This document shows, piece by piece, positions 12,725 through 24,474 of a stretch of DNA of 64,000 nt. This stretch comes from Poecilobothrus nobilitatus (taxonomy: Eukaryota; Arthropoda; Insecta; Diptera; Dolichopodidae). Both the position numbers and the translations under genes were made by a program. How positions within the stretch are numbered: the first letter of the stretch is position 1; every line of letters starts with the position of its first letter. The DNA lies in contig OX352774.1 in assembly GCA_947095535.1 (NCBI GenBank), forward strand, positions 109,743,996 through 109,807,995, given 5' to 3'. The notes beneath the pieces are model-generated. The model saw only the letters and a program-made list of their open reading frames with translations, had not been told where the DNA came from and did not search any database.

Positions 12725-15700
12725 TTTTATTGTTTTAGATTTTAAAACTTTACATTATTAAAGTTTTTATTTATATTTTTTTAAGACAGGAACAAACTAA
12801 CTTCTGTTATATCCTTTTAGCATCTTTTTATATTTGATTTTTTTATAACTTTTAATTTTCATAAAATTTTTCTTGTTCATATTTCGTCCTTATTTAATTC
12901 TCCTTTTTGACATTTCAATATATACATATTTATATAATATATATATGTATATATATACACATATAAATATATGTAAATAAAAATATATTTACGTTTATTT
13001 TGAAACTACAAAATCCAAAAAAAAGCAAAAAAAAAAGAAGAAAAAAAAAATTTAACACAATTTTGTTTTATATTTTCATTATCTGTTTTCACACGTTACT
13101 TGATTTCCATTTAAAAAAGAATCATTCATTTTAAGAAACACGAGTATTTCATCATGTCTTTTGTATTTTGACATGATTTTTTATTTTTATAATTTGTTTT
13201 TTTTTTTTCTCTTCATCAGTTTTTACTTTTTTTAGCGCTCAAAAAAATACAAAATTTTAATATGAAAAAGGCTAAAGGCTTTTTTAATTTTTTTTTTCCT
13301 TTTGTTATCCTTTTCTTTGTACGTGTTACTGTTAAAATATACGTGTATTTATTAACAAATATGTGTTTGTTTACATAATGCTGGTTTATCAGGATATGTT
13401 TATAAAAAAAACCAAAAAAAAAAAAAGAGTATTCATAGTTAAATGTTTTGAATGATGCCATAATAGACACCATATAAAATAACAAGGCGAAACTAAACAA
13501 AAATTAAAAGAATCAAAGAAAATAAAATTTGTAATAAAAAATGTAAATATAATTAAAAAACAAAATAAATAAAAAACAAAACAAAAATGAAGAATATAGA
13601 AAATGATCTAATTGATAGTGTATGTTAAATTTTGTCTTCGTTACAATTTAATCTTTTTATGTTAGTAAAAGACATAATTTTAAAAATGACTAAAATGATA
13701 GATAGAGTTATGGGGAATAAAGTTATCCTAAATATAAGTAACTTCTTTTTTTACTTCTAACTTACTGAATTTTTGCAACCTTTTTTTTTCGTATATAATA
13801 TATTCTAAATACAGTCAAAAATGTTGTTTTTTTTCATTCTTAATTATTTATATCTTTTACAAGAGGGTTGCGTACCAAAGCCAACTTCCATTAAATCCTT
13901 ATACTATGGAGTTTTTGCTACATCAACATTAACTATTTTTGGTCTTGAAAATTAAAATCATAAGAAAAGTTATCGAAATAAACATGCCTCAAATAAGTTT
14001 ACAATAGCAGTTGAGGAAATTTACAGTGATTTAATTGTCAAGATATTTAAATTATCATTTATTTTTGTTTGGTATTATTTGAAGATTTTTAATTAACGCA
14101 CCCCCGCATTTGAGGTAATACAGAACTTATGCTCCTAAGTATATTTTCGATATATATAGATCTTTGGTGTCCGGTTATTGGGATAGGTTTAATTTTGTAA
14201 ATTGAATTAGTAGCAAAATGGCTCTGTATTTTTTTCAGATACGGTTTTTCTTTATAATGTTTACGAAATTATTGTAGGTTTTAAGTTATTGATTTATTTT
14301 AAAAATTCTAAACACTCTAAACACTATTTCACACTTTATTCTACTTACGGCTCAGAAAGAGTAGTTGATGTATGATGATATCAATGATAAAATTTCTGTT
14401 CCAAAAAGAAATATTTTTTATTTATTGATTATTGCTTTCTTCATAGAAATAATCCACTCATGTTATAAATATAAGATAACAATAGCTGGATAACGTATAC
14501 AATTTTCAAAGCAATGTTCCTTTGAAAAATCTTTTTTGAAGATTGAAAAAGATTGCTTTCTAGGCTTGTTCTTCGACTTCAAAATAAAATATCAAATTTT
14601 AGAAAAACCAATTTAAATATTTTGATTACACGTATACGTACACATTCTTTCGAATATTATTTTTTTAATGTAAACTAGGTATAGGATAAATTTAAATATA
14701 TCGCATTTACTTTTGTACACAAAATGTCCCAACATTTTAAAATTGATTACACTCTATTGAGTTTTTAAATTACTTTAAAAATGATTCTTATCACTTTCGA
14801 ACATTAAATGTACTATACTGTAAAGTGTAAAGAATAAAACTTAATATGTTAATTTGTTCCAATAGATTTAACTGAATTATCATACATTTACACATAAATT
14901 AATGTTTTCTTTTTAATGTAACATATTGTTTGTATGTGGAAAATAAATTAACGAAAAATCAATAAAGTTTTAAATTTTATGGAAATATACGTGAATTTTT
15001 GATCATCTATACTTGAATTAAACTTTACGAACTTATTACATGTTTAAAAAATTTAAAAACTATTCATCTAAATACTTTAATAAAATTTAAATTTCTAAAA
15101 TTATAACGCGAATTGTTTTTACGGGAATTTTAAATAAATTTCTGGCAAAATAAGTGCACAATATGTCGTAGTTACCACAGAAGAATCAAATCCTTCTTGT
15201 TCTATACATTTAAGCTTCAGTCACTTTGTCCCTGTTCGCTGAAATATATTCTTGAGATATTTTACTATATATGTCCACATATCATGGGAAATATATATTC
15301 CAATTACATATTTCTAAATCTATTACCAATAACATTTTGTTTTAAATTGACTTTAATAGCATATAGAACTTTAAAAAATTTCCAAGTTTTTTAAAAAAAT
15401 TGTTGAATTGACTTTGTTTTTAGTTAGAAAAATAGATTTTCATTAAAATGTGATTTTTTTTTAATAAGTCTTCTATGATAAGATGAAGTTTTTTTTTATT
15501 ATACTAAAATTTTGTAGAATTTTCAAACACCAAAGATAAAACATCTACACCATTTCTCTTTCTCTTACTTTTTAGATCTATTGTAAACATATAGTTAATT
15601 TTTCATTTAAAACACTTAAAGTTTTATCTTTTTTCAAAATGATGCTTTATGTACAAATGTATAGGTAATATACCAATTCCTAAGATAACATTTCCTGTAT

Positions 15701-16511
15701 CTATTCTTTTTGAAAACTTCAGTTGTCACAATCGATAAAAAAAAATACAAAAAATAAAAAGAAAATAATGTGTTAAAACTGAAAGGTTAAAAAAATCCTA
15801 GAAAAATATTTAAAATGTCGCAATTGATTAATGACTTTTCAATTTTCCTATCAATGTTGTAGTGTCAATAGTAATCGTAAAGAAACCTTTAATGTAAAAT
15901 ATTTAACGATAATATATATGTTACATGTTATAAAAATAATAATTTTTAGCATATTTTCGAACAAAATTTAAATTTTGCACATTTTTAAAAGGAATGTCCT
16001 TTTCAACTGCGTTCGTCCATTTGTTTTACTACTTACAAAATTTCTATACTATTTAAGATGGAGCAATTGAATTTTAAGCATTAGCAAGTTTCATATAAAA
16101 TTTTGTGGAAGAACTTTTTTATGTAACCCCATTACATCCTAAAGATGGCAAAAGGAAAAAAACAATTCATAAAAAAATTACCCAAATATACAATTTATTA
16201 CAATTTTATATTTAAATTTAAACTTTACTACCTCTTCCTCAAACTTTGAAACCTCCATATTTTCAAAATGCTTTTGCTCAGAATGGTGAAATGGAGAGGA
16301 GGAAGTTCATTGAGTAAAAATTTTGTGTTTCCGTGATTTGTATTAAGAACTTTAAATTGCAAATTTGTGGGTTTTAGACAGATGTGCTAATTTATTTAAA
16401 ATAAGATACCCAAATAAAACTTCGACATTATATTTTTACATGCCTATTTATACAAAATTGCCTTAAAATTGAATAAAAAGTTTTTTTCATTTTTTTTTTT
16501 GAAAACTAAGG
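12725..16511. other. AT-rich non-coding stretch
   Basis: No supported gene over 3.8 kb. TA-rich tracts lie at 12918-12990, and 12780-13600 is rich in A/T homopolymers. The minus-strand frame at 13216-13500 encodes a Phe/Lys-rich peptide typical of chance translation of AT DNA. The segment at 16040-16330 has faint similarity in tone to HINE bodies but nothing that can be aligned with confidence. Confidence 0.45.
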
Positions 16512-16524
16512 AATTTTAATCATG
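16512..16524. repeat. TSD of SINE-A copy 1 (left)
   Basis: The sequence aattttaatcatg is repeated exactly at 16713-16725. It fixes both ends of the SINE and shows that the insertion is fairly young. Confidence 0.92.
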
Positions 16525-16712
16525 GGGCCTCAGTGACCTAGTGGGTAAGAACGTATAAAATACACTTTGAACACTGAGGGAGCGTGGGTTCGAATCCCAC
16601 ACACGACGTAATAGTTATTCTCCCTTACGACATTTACAGCCACGCCTGAACAGGAAAGGCTGTGTAATTTCCTGTCCACATTTATGCATATTAATGCATT
16701 AAAAAAAAAAAA
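16525..16712 (+). mobile_element. tRNA-derived SINE, family A (copy 1)
   Basis: A 188-bp element beginning gggcctcagtgacctagtgg, with a Pol III A-box region (about 16535-16551) and a perfect B box, ggttcgaatcc, at 16587-16597. The tRNA-like head is followed by a hairpin-forming block and a body containing ccacgcctgaacaggaaagg and aatttcctgtccacattta. It ends in a poly-A run and is flanked by a perfect 13-bp TSD, aattttaatcatg (16512-16524 and 16713-16725). Promoter, A-tail and TSD together make this a clear SINE insertion, presumably mobilised by a LINE. Confidence 0.92.
16587..16597 (+). promoter_or_regulatory. RNA polymerase III B box in SINE-A
   Basis: Perfect match to the tRNA-gene B box GGTTCGANTCC. 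With the upstream A-box region about 40 nt before it, this forms a type 2 internal Pol III promoter. The equivalent site is intact at 38.3 and 52.1 kb and altered by one base (ggttcgaatct) at 20.3 kb. Confidence 0.85.
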
Positions 16713-16725
16713 AATTTTAATCATG

Positions 16726-17814
16726 AAAAGATCTAATTAAAATTTTGATATTGTGCTTTAAAACTTATTTTTTCAGTCCTCACTCTTTTGGAAGATATAA
16801 ATTTTAAAAAGAGAAACGACAGAAAATTTATTGCCGTAATGCAAAAGCAATTTTGTATATTAACAGAAAAGTAATATGTTTAAAAATATTAGACCTTGTG
16901 GGCTACTTTAAAAATTTTAATAGTTACATTGTAAATGATACATTTCATCAAAATTGAAGAGACGCTCTTTCATTGTTGAATTTTGATATTTCAAAAATTT
17001 CTAAAGATAAAATTAAATGACATTTTCTAATAAATTCATTAAAAATCTATAAATAAAGGGAAAATATATTTTCATGTTAGATTTCATTTGATAAATTTTT
17101 CACAATATTTTCATTTTTTTGTCCTAATATTTAATTATTAATAAATCCTACCTTATTTAATGATACTTTTTAATTCTAACAGTAATTATCTGTCAAATTT
17201 AACTGTCATTCTCATTTTTAATTTGTAATCCTATAACTAAATACGATAAAAACTTATTTTATCTTTAAAATTTTTTTTTACCTTTGTATTGATTTGAATT
17301 TTAAAAACAAAAGTTTTATTTTTTGGATTAGACTTTTTTTTATCAAAAACTTGTTATTTAACAAAAACTACCGTTAGAATTTTCCACACTGTTCTTTATA
17401 ATATGGGTCAAGTCATATCCGATATAAGTTTTTTTACGTCAGTACTTTTTTTTTTTTATCAAAAAAATTTTCACAAATTATTCCAGCTTTCTCTAATCAA
17501 AAACAAAAAATCTTTCAAAAGTTCAATGATTTTTCAAGTGGAAAGTATCACATTTTTGTTTTTCTTTGAATGTTTCAATTATCTCTTGCTGTTTTACAGC
17601 TACTACTGCGTCTACATCATTTCAATACTAAAATAATACGGAAATATTTTAAGGGTAGAAAATAAGTAGAAACAAGCAGTATGTAAAATAAAAGGTTTTT
17701 AAAGCCGCACATTAAACACAATAAAAACAGTTTGGAATTGAAAAGAAATTTATAAAAATAAAAAAATGTTCTCTCGGCTTCTTTCGATTTAAAAACAATG
17801 TTAAGCAGAATCTG
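16726..17814. other. AT-rich non-coding stretch
   Basis: No gene or clear repeat. The plus-strand frame at 17403-17636 is a hydrophobic Phe-rich chance translation. Confidence 0.4.
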
Positions 17815-18005
17815 AGATATACACCTTTGGAAATAGGGCTTTTTCCAACTTTGATAGCCTGTAGCTTCTATAGAGTAGGCTACATAAAAGAGTTATTTGA
17901 CAATATTTATTTTTTTTCGAGGCCTATCAATGGGGCAGATTTTATTATTATATCTTAAACGGTATACAATTTTTTTAAATAGACTGATAAAATGAAACTA
18001 ATTAG
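17815..18005 (-). mobile_element. Decayed HINE fragment
   Basis: Read against the minus strand of the full HINE copies, the segment follows the part around the gctgtagctccgtaacgggt phrase. Here it reads gcctgtagcttctatagagt, followed by a gctac...aaagagtta block and then cctatcaat. Identity is low and no ends can be fixed. Confidence 0.4.
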
Positions 18006-18779
18006 TAAATTTTCAAAAAATTTTTGAAAAATATGCTAATAATGTGAACAAAAATAAAGATAATAAAATGCTAAAGTTTTTGAATAAAAAAAAATCTTCG
18101 TGATCCTTCATCAGAATATTAATTGAAAAAAAAAAAAAGAAAAGTTATTTTACATAAAAAATCGCTTTTGACCTTTGATCCTAAATATTCGATTTAGAAA
18201 CTCAAAATAGAATAATGAAAATTTACTTTCTTTTGTTAGACAATCAAATAAATGAATGTAGAATGATTTTGTGTAATTTATGCCAGTATTTACGATAGAA
18301 CTAAACTTGATCTAACGTAATTTGAATATTAAAATAATAAAATTTAAATCTTACCTATATTATTCATTGACTTAGATTTCATTGAATTTTTTATACAGTG
18401 TGTTTAACTGTGAAAAATTGCAAAAAAAAACCGGTTAATAGAAGAAATAAAGAAAAGCAAAAAATGGAATTTGAATAATGGTGAACGAAAGATTGGAGAA
18501 GAAGAGCGTTTGTTGTCTATTTTAAATATATTTCGAGGTAGCGTGTTCCAAACCTTAGAAATTATTTGCGGTTCCAGAATCTTATTGATAAACAAACTTT
18601 TAAGGAAGAAATTTTGCATGGCATTAAATTGATCATAACACAAATTGAAGCTGCGTATCTACTAACAATTTGAAAAAGTCTATATAATTATGTGCTTACA
18701 AAAATCCATATGTTATTACGAGTCTTACGAAAATTTATTTCAAAATCAAAGCCAACAAACCAACCAAAGATTTTAAAAG

Positions 18780-18885
18780 TGGGTACAGGTACCTTCAGTT
18801 GTAAATAAAACAGATTTCCAATTGTTCAACACTAATAGCTTTTAAACAGGGGAAGGTATAAAAAAATTTTTGAGGTAAATTATAA
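18780..18885 (-). mobile_element. Decayed HINE fragment
   Basis: The block tgggtacaggtacct followed by aatagcttttaaacagggga resembles the minus strand of the HINE section that reads acaggtgtttaaaaatagg...cagctcctaaacgggg. It is short and divergent. It suggests that 17.8-20.9 kb is built from several old HINE pieces. Confidence 0.35.
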
Positions 18886-19679
18886 TTAGTTATATGACAT
18901 ATTAGTTTTAACTAGAGTAAAAAGTTCTTTCTACTCTCAAGCTTCTAATTAAAAGCTTGATGGGCTACATAACAAAGTACAACATAAATTTTTTAAGAGA
19001 CCAATCGATGATAAAAATTTCATCTAATTTTGGTCTCAACTTTATCATCTCTCTTTTTAAAATGGTCGACAATCACACACCCTGTATATCAGAATTAATT
19101 CATACATATATTATCTTAAACCATGCTCACGCACTTTTATAAAACTTATTTAGATTGTGTTTAATCATTGCCAAAATATAAAAGATATAGCATATATGAA
19201 TTTTTTAACATATTAAATTTTAGATAGTAATTGTTCCTTTAGGTCAAACCGCCACAAATCCACTTTATTTGCATATTGCATATATTATCTTTTTGGATTC
19301 TACATGAAAAAATTTTATGTAAAATTATGCCATTACAAGTAAAATAAAACAATATACGAAATAAAAAGATTTTATGTGGGCAAAGATTTGGGCAAGTTTT
19401 TCATGAACATTTTTGTGACGCATTGACGGATGAACGGAGAAAGTGAAATCAATAAGGAAATTTAAAACAAAAAAAATTTTTTAAATGTGCTAAAGAAAAA
19501 GCAAACTTTTAAGAAAGATTATTAACTTTTCCACATGCAGACTTTGGCCATTTTATAATTTTTTAAAAATATAATAGTTTTTTTGCGATTTTAAATAAAA
19601 ACGTATAATATATTTCCTAAAAAGAGAAAGTTCAAGTTTCTAATGTTTAACTTTAGGTCAAATGTATTGTAAACAAGGC
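18886..19679. other. AT-rich non-coding stretch between HINE relics
   Basis: No gene supported. The short plus-strand frame at 18957-19142 has no recognisable domain. The phrase tgacggatgaacggaga (about 19420-19440) may be an eroded GTCC-array region of an old minus-strand HINE. Confidence 0.35.
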
Positions 19680-20060
19680 AGAATTTAAACCAACGGTTTT
19701 TAAAAGCCCACATTTCCAAAAGATAATACAAACTGTTTAGAATTATGACTTCCACCAAATTTTAAAAATTTCGTACAAGAAAAAATGTGAAAATAAGACT
19801 TTTCTCCAATTTTGAGGGGCTGTAAGTTCGGAACCCTATATAACTAAGGAAAACCATTAACACACATAAAAATATATTATTGAAGCGTCAATTTTTATAT
19901 CTTGTTGAAGAAAATTTGTGCAGGTGCCTAAGGTACAGGTGTCTAAAAATTGCAAATTTTCAATTTTTGAGCCCTAAAAGCTCTTAAATAGGGGGAGGTA
20001 CAAAAACATTTTCTGACGAAACTTAATAAAATCGAACAATACTAGGTATATTGTATACAA
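19680..20060 (-). mobile_element. Decayed HINE fragment
   Basis: Minus-strand HINE similarity is fairly readable here: ggtacaggtgtctaaaaatt, then a gcaaattttcaatttttgag block, then agctcttaaataggggga, in the same order as the minus strand of the full copies. Upstream, ccgtttgg-like and cataaaaatatattattgaa blocks also follow the HINE order. It is heavily mutated. Confidence 0.5.
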
Positions 20061-20248
20061 TATAATTTTTAATTATAAAATTATTAATGAGCCTAATAAT
20101 TAAATCTTCCTAATTAATGTAATAAGAGTAAAAGTTCTTAAAATTTCAAGTCCCTATGTAAAAGGTTGCCGGAGTTATGAAGATAGAAAAATCACAGAAC
20201 CGTAACTTTAAATACGAAATTAAAAAAACTTGTATAATATTGATATTT

Positions 20249-20459
20249 GGGGGCCTCGGTGGTCTAGTGGGTAAGAGCGTATAAAATACGCTGTAAACAC
20301 CGAGTGTCGTAAGGGGGAATAACTCTTACAACGTGGGTTCGAATCTCACACACGTCGTAAGAGTTATTCCCCCTTACAACATTTTTAGCCTCACCTGAAC
20401 AGGAAAGGCTGTGTAATTTCCTGTCCACATTTATGTGGCAGAGAAATGCATATAAAAAA
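20249..20459 (+). mobile_element. tRNA-derived SINE, family A (copy 2) with an internal inverted segment
   Basis: The head gggggcctcggtggtctagt carries the A box, a slightly altered B box lies at 20336-20346, and the family-A body ends in gcagagaaatgcat plus A-run. Flanking imperfect TSD: aatattgatattt (20236-20248) against aatattgatgttc (20460-20472). Between the A and B boxes it has an extra 27 bp (20306-20332) that is an inverted copy, with two mismatches, of the downstream block 20354-20380. This puts the B box in the loop of a strong hairpin and lengthens the A-B distance beyond that of the other copies. Confidence 0.88.
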
Positions 20460-20599
20460 AATATTGATGTTCGATATTGTAAAATATTGATATGATAATA
20501 ATATTGATATTGATTTATGAAGGAAAAAAAAATTCCTGTCGAATGGTGTTTTCAGATTGTGAAAATGGTAAGCAGAACATGAGAACATGAGATAACGCA

Positions 20600-20840
20600 T
20601 TGAAAAATAGAACTTTGTCAAAGTTTGGGGGGCTGCAGCTCCGTAATGGATGTGACTTTATAAAAAAGTTGTTCTACAACATTAATTTTTTTATGAGACC
20701 TGCCAATAGTTAAAATTTTTTTTTCTCTATCTTTAACGGTGTAGTAATTTTGTAAACAAATAACATACAACAATAAAGTAAACATACAACAAACGTCCGT
20801 GGACGGACAGACAGAGTGAAACTAATAGGACCATTTTTTT
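20600..20840 (-). mobile_element. Decayed HINE fragment with GTCC-array remnant
   Basis: Matches the minus strand of the HINE bodies: ggggggctgcagctccgtaa, a gactttataaaaaagttgtt block, gacctgccaatagttaaaat, then acgtccgtggacggacagac at about 20795-20815, which is the place of the GTCC array. Diverged but collinear. Confidence 0.6.
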
Positions 20841-22242
20841 TCATTTTTTTGGAAATATGCTAAAAACGAAACAAGGAAACAAAATATAGAAAATATTTGC
20901 TAACAAAGTTAAACGGGATCTTAAAATAACGAATAAACTTAAAAATAAATAAACTGCCAAGCTCCCAGAAAATGTGACTGATTAATTTTGATGTCTCCAA
21001 AAATTTTGGAACGAAATAAAAAAATCTTATGAAAAAACGTTTTAAATGAAGAATAATTCACTAACTTTTAAATTTAAAAATGAAAATTTACTGGACTTTG
21101 TTAAATTTTGTAAAAATCATATTAATATAAATTACTTTTTTAAATCAATATCATTTAAATAAATATAAAACCAATATTTAACTACATATACAATATAATA
21201 ATTGACTTTTTTCATAATCAATTCTTTCTCAATAGTAATTTATCAACATGAAAGTTATTAATTTTAATAAAAATTCATTTGAAAAATAATTTCTACATTA
21301 AAAATACAACAATTTATATACATAATAAAATAAGGTAATCATATTATTCATGTCATCGAATATTTTAATATAAATTCAATTTATTTTTTTTTTATATTAT
21401 GGATATGTTAACATAAATTTGTGTAAGTCAGTTTCATATTTAATCTACTTTTCAAATAAAATTCATAAACTTTCATTAAAATTATCCCTTCATGTATGAA
21501 AAGAAAAATTCCAATAATATTTATTTTGTTACTCTCTACTTTATTTCAATTGAATGGTTTGAAATGAATCTTAACCAATATTTATCACCTAATAATAAAA
21601 CTAACAAAAAAAAAATAAGAATCACAGGATTGAGTGTATTACATTGATTGAGATTTTTCAACTTAATATACAATTATTTTTCATACGGTTGTACGTGCAT
21701 TGTTGCAATAATGTAAAATTAAATCAGAAAATATTACAGTATGTAAAGAATAAAACACACAGTTCATCAAACATTACCACTTATAGTTTCGGCCAAAAAA
21801 TCTGCATCAGTATTTATAAATAGGTACGTTTTTTATTTACTTCTGAATCTCTATCGAAATTTTTCACTATGTATTGTCTTTAGAAATCTTATAACGAAAA
21901 TATTGATGAATTTTAGATCACCCGCATTGGCTAACCCATCTCTAATCATTATAGTTCCTTTATGCACCTTCAAAAGTAAGAGAACAAATTATATAAATAA
22001 GATGTTGTTGAATTACTTTACAGTTTAAAATTCATGTCAGGATTAAACCAACTGCCGAGATATTTGCTACTGTCTAAAATTGGTGTATTTTTGTAAATAG
22101 ACCAGAATAGTGTTATACGTAATAAATAAAGTTTTTCATGCTTTCTATAACCGCAATATTTTGGTTATCATATTTAATCCACTATTTCCTGACCAATTAA
22201 AAATGTTTTCTTTAATATTAAACTTGAGAATTTCGAAAAAAA
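20841..22242. other. AT-rich non-coding stretch
   Basis: No gene or definable repeat; AT-rich background throughout. Confidence 0.45.
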
Positions 22243-23277
22243 AACGAGGAAGAATATAGTTGCCTTATAATACAATACAATATCTGAGATACCCGTACGA
22301 ACCGTTAATATGTTCATAGCCTACCACTCTGCTTACAATATTATTTTTTAAATTTTTTAGAACTATGGGTTGCACATATATTCAAACTATATGTTTATAC
22401 ATTCTTCAAAAGCAGAGTCTAATCTTCCATATAACAATTATCAATCCAAAACTATTCCAAATATGCTATAGCACCATTTAATACTAAGCGGCAAATGCAT
22501 AATAATTTACACTATACATATGTATTATAATATATCATTCATTCAGTGACATATACGATATGTAAATAAATATGAGTTATATAAGTATGTATACTAATAT
22601 CATATAAATATAAATTCTTCAAGCAACCGTTATATTTTTTATTTATTTAATTTTTTTTTGTACTACGCATCGTCCTCAACAATTTCAAATTATCAAAATG
22701 CATTTTCAAAGACCTAACTTCTCTCAAAATTTCAAGTTTCTAACTTAAACCGTTTGGAAGATAGAAGGAGTCAAGAAGTTTCGTTAACGGTAAATGAAGA
22801 CACCGTATGACAAAAATATATTTATTATAATAAAATAAAATATAAAATAAGAGCAGTAATCGTTTGACGTTTTCAAATTGAAGATATATCTTATACAACT
22901 TATGTTATAACAATTTAAATATAGAGCTTTTTCGAACATTGGGGGGGCTGTAGCTCCGTAACGGGTGGGCCTACAGAAAAAAAGTTGTTATCATAAAATT
23001 AATATTTTTGTGATATCTATCAGCAACCAAAAAAACATGGAACCTACAAATTGTTGTAAGAATATTTTATGTTAATTTCAAGACTCTAGCTTTCTTAGTT
23101 TTTGACTTATCTTGCTGACGGACGGACGGACGGACGGACAAAGCTTAATCGACTTAGAATTTGATTCTGATCGGATCCATACTTTTGAAGGTATATCTAG
23201 CTAGCTTATTTCGAGGTGTTACAAACGGAGGAACATTTTTAATATACCCGATCGTTATCGTACGATCGTTATCGTAA
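22243..23277 (-). mobile_element. HINE, minus strand, internally deleted copy
   Basis: Starts with aacgaggaagaatatagttg, the complement of the HINE 3' end, and then gatacccgtacgaaccgtta. It follows the HINE body backwards, including gctgtagctccgtaacgggt and a GGAC array (about 23115-23139), to aatatacccgatcg at the 5' terminus. It is about 1.03 kb against 1.59 kb for full copies, so about a third of the body is missing. The 5' terminus has a duplicated gatcgttatcgta block. It is more diverged than the three full copies. Confidence 0.8.
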
Positions 23278-24037
23278 ATACCTTAGACAATAACAAACCA
23301 TTCTTTACGAATTAATAATTTTTGGTTGTTTTATGGCCACAATTAACATATGTATATTTAAAATTTTAAAGTTTTTAGATAAAATTATATTTCTTAGCTT
23401 AAGTTTATTTAATTAATATTAAGGTTTTAGTGTCCCGAAATAAAAACGCTTGATTGCTGCAATTAAAAAAGGAAACATTACGACTTTTAGTATTATACTA
23501 CGATCTGAGTGCTGAGAAGAATCTATAACTATAAATGATATGTACTTCAAAAGGTCCTCGAATTAAGAAATGACGTCTTGTATTCCAATTTTTTAATAAA
23601 TAGTTTCTTATTATTGAAAAGATCATTTTTTCAAACGCAAAATATTATTGTATATTAGAAAGTACCACCTATTTGTTTATCCTTTTTAAAAAAAATTTCA
23701 AGTGTATGTCTAAAAAAGAATACATAAAATTCAATTTAATTTTTATTTTTTTTTTGCTAATTATTTGGCCATAACTGTATGTATAATGAAAGGTCAATAT
23801 TAATTTTGTATAGTAAAATATAAAAATAGTGTTATAAAAATAAATATTTAGCTTTATCAAAAGCCATACCAACAAACTTTAAATTTACTTTTTGCATGAA
23901 AATTGTATTTTGATTTCTCTGAACAAATATGACACATAACTACAAAAGTATGAATCGAAAATATGATATGCGGGATTTTTTTCATTATTCACCACATTTT
24001 ACTTTACATTTATGGTTGGATAACAAGATTTATAATC
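23278..24037. other. AT-rich non-coding stretch
   Basis: No gene supported. The minus-strand frame at 23669-23875 is a chance AT-rich translation. Confidence 0.4.
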
Positions 24038-24474
24038 AACGAGGAAGAGTGCAGAAGAGTAGTGTGTCAACTCTAGGATACTTTTATGAACAAGTATTCT
24101 AGAATACTTGAATGCAATATATCCTATTTCTATAAAACTTGATAATCTTCTACAAAATTTCAGATGTTTTAGTACCGATATAAATTGTGAAGTTGTATGG
24201 CAGCTACCCGAACCTGTAGCACCAGCACAACCAAATTTTACAGTTCGTAACTCGGCACAATTTTACAAAATTTCAGATACCTAAGATAAATAGATACTGA
24301 GTTTTTTTCTATATAAAGAAAGAAATAGTATGGCAGCTACTGGAACCCGGCGACCGACAATGCTGGTTTTAAATAGTGAAACTAACAATTTGCAAAAGTG
24401 ACGTAAAAAAAATTTCAGCCTCCTAGCTTAATAGCAAATGTATTATATTGTTGAACCTAGTTCATACGGGTATA
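24038..24474 (-). mobile_element. Short HINE-related element with a different body (type 2)
   Basis: About 437 bp. It begins aacgaggaagagtgcagaag followed by gtcaactctaggatac, which matches the complement of the HINE 3' end, and closes with tacgggtataatga, the complement of a HINE-like 5' start. Between the ends the body is unlike the 1.6-kb copies. It contains two blocks with atggcagctac (24198 and 24332 regions), each followed or preceded by acaaaatttcaga, so the body holds an internal repeat of about 130 bp. It is a distinct subfamily that shares only terminal recognition sequences. Confidence 0.6.

Noticed and set aside
13216..13500. Minus-strand 94-codon frame as a small membrane protein
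   Set aside because: Composition is what chance translation of poly-T/poly-A DNA gives; no supported start context, no domain, no neighbour.
16587..16597. Could the B-box sites mark genuine tRNA genes?
   Set aside because: No acceptor stem closes the head in any copy, the anticodon arm is degenerate, and each unit continues into a SINE body with a tail and TSD.
16530..16724. Minus-strand open frame over the SINE at 16.5 kb (with VCGIRTHAPSVF), and similar ones at 20.4, 51.2, 52.0 and 54.4 kb
   Set aside because: These are complement translations of SINE copies; the apparent conserved peptide reflects the shared tRNA-like head, not a protein.
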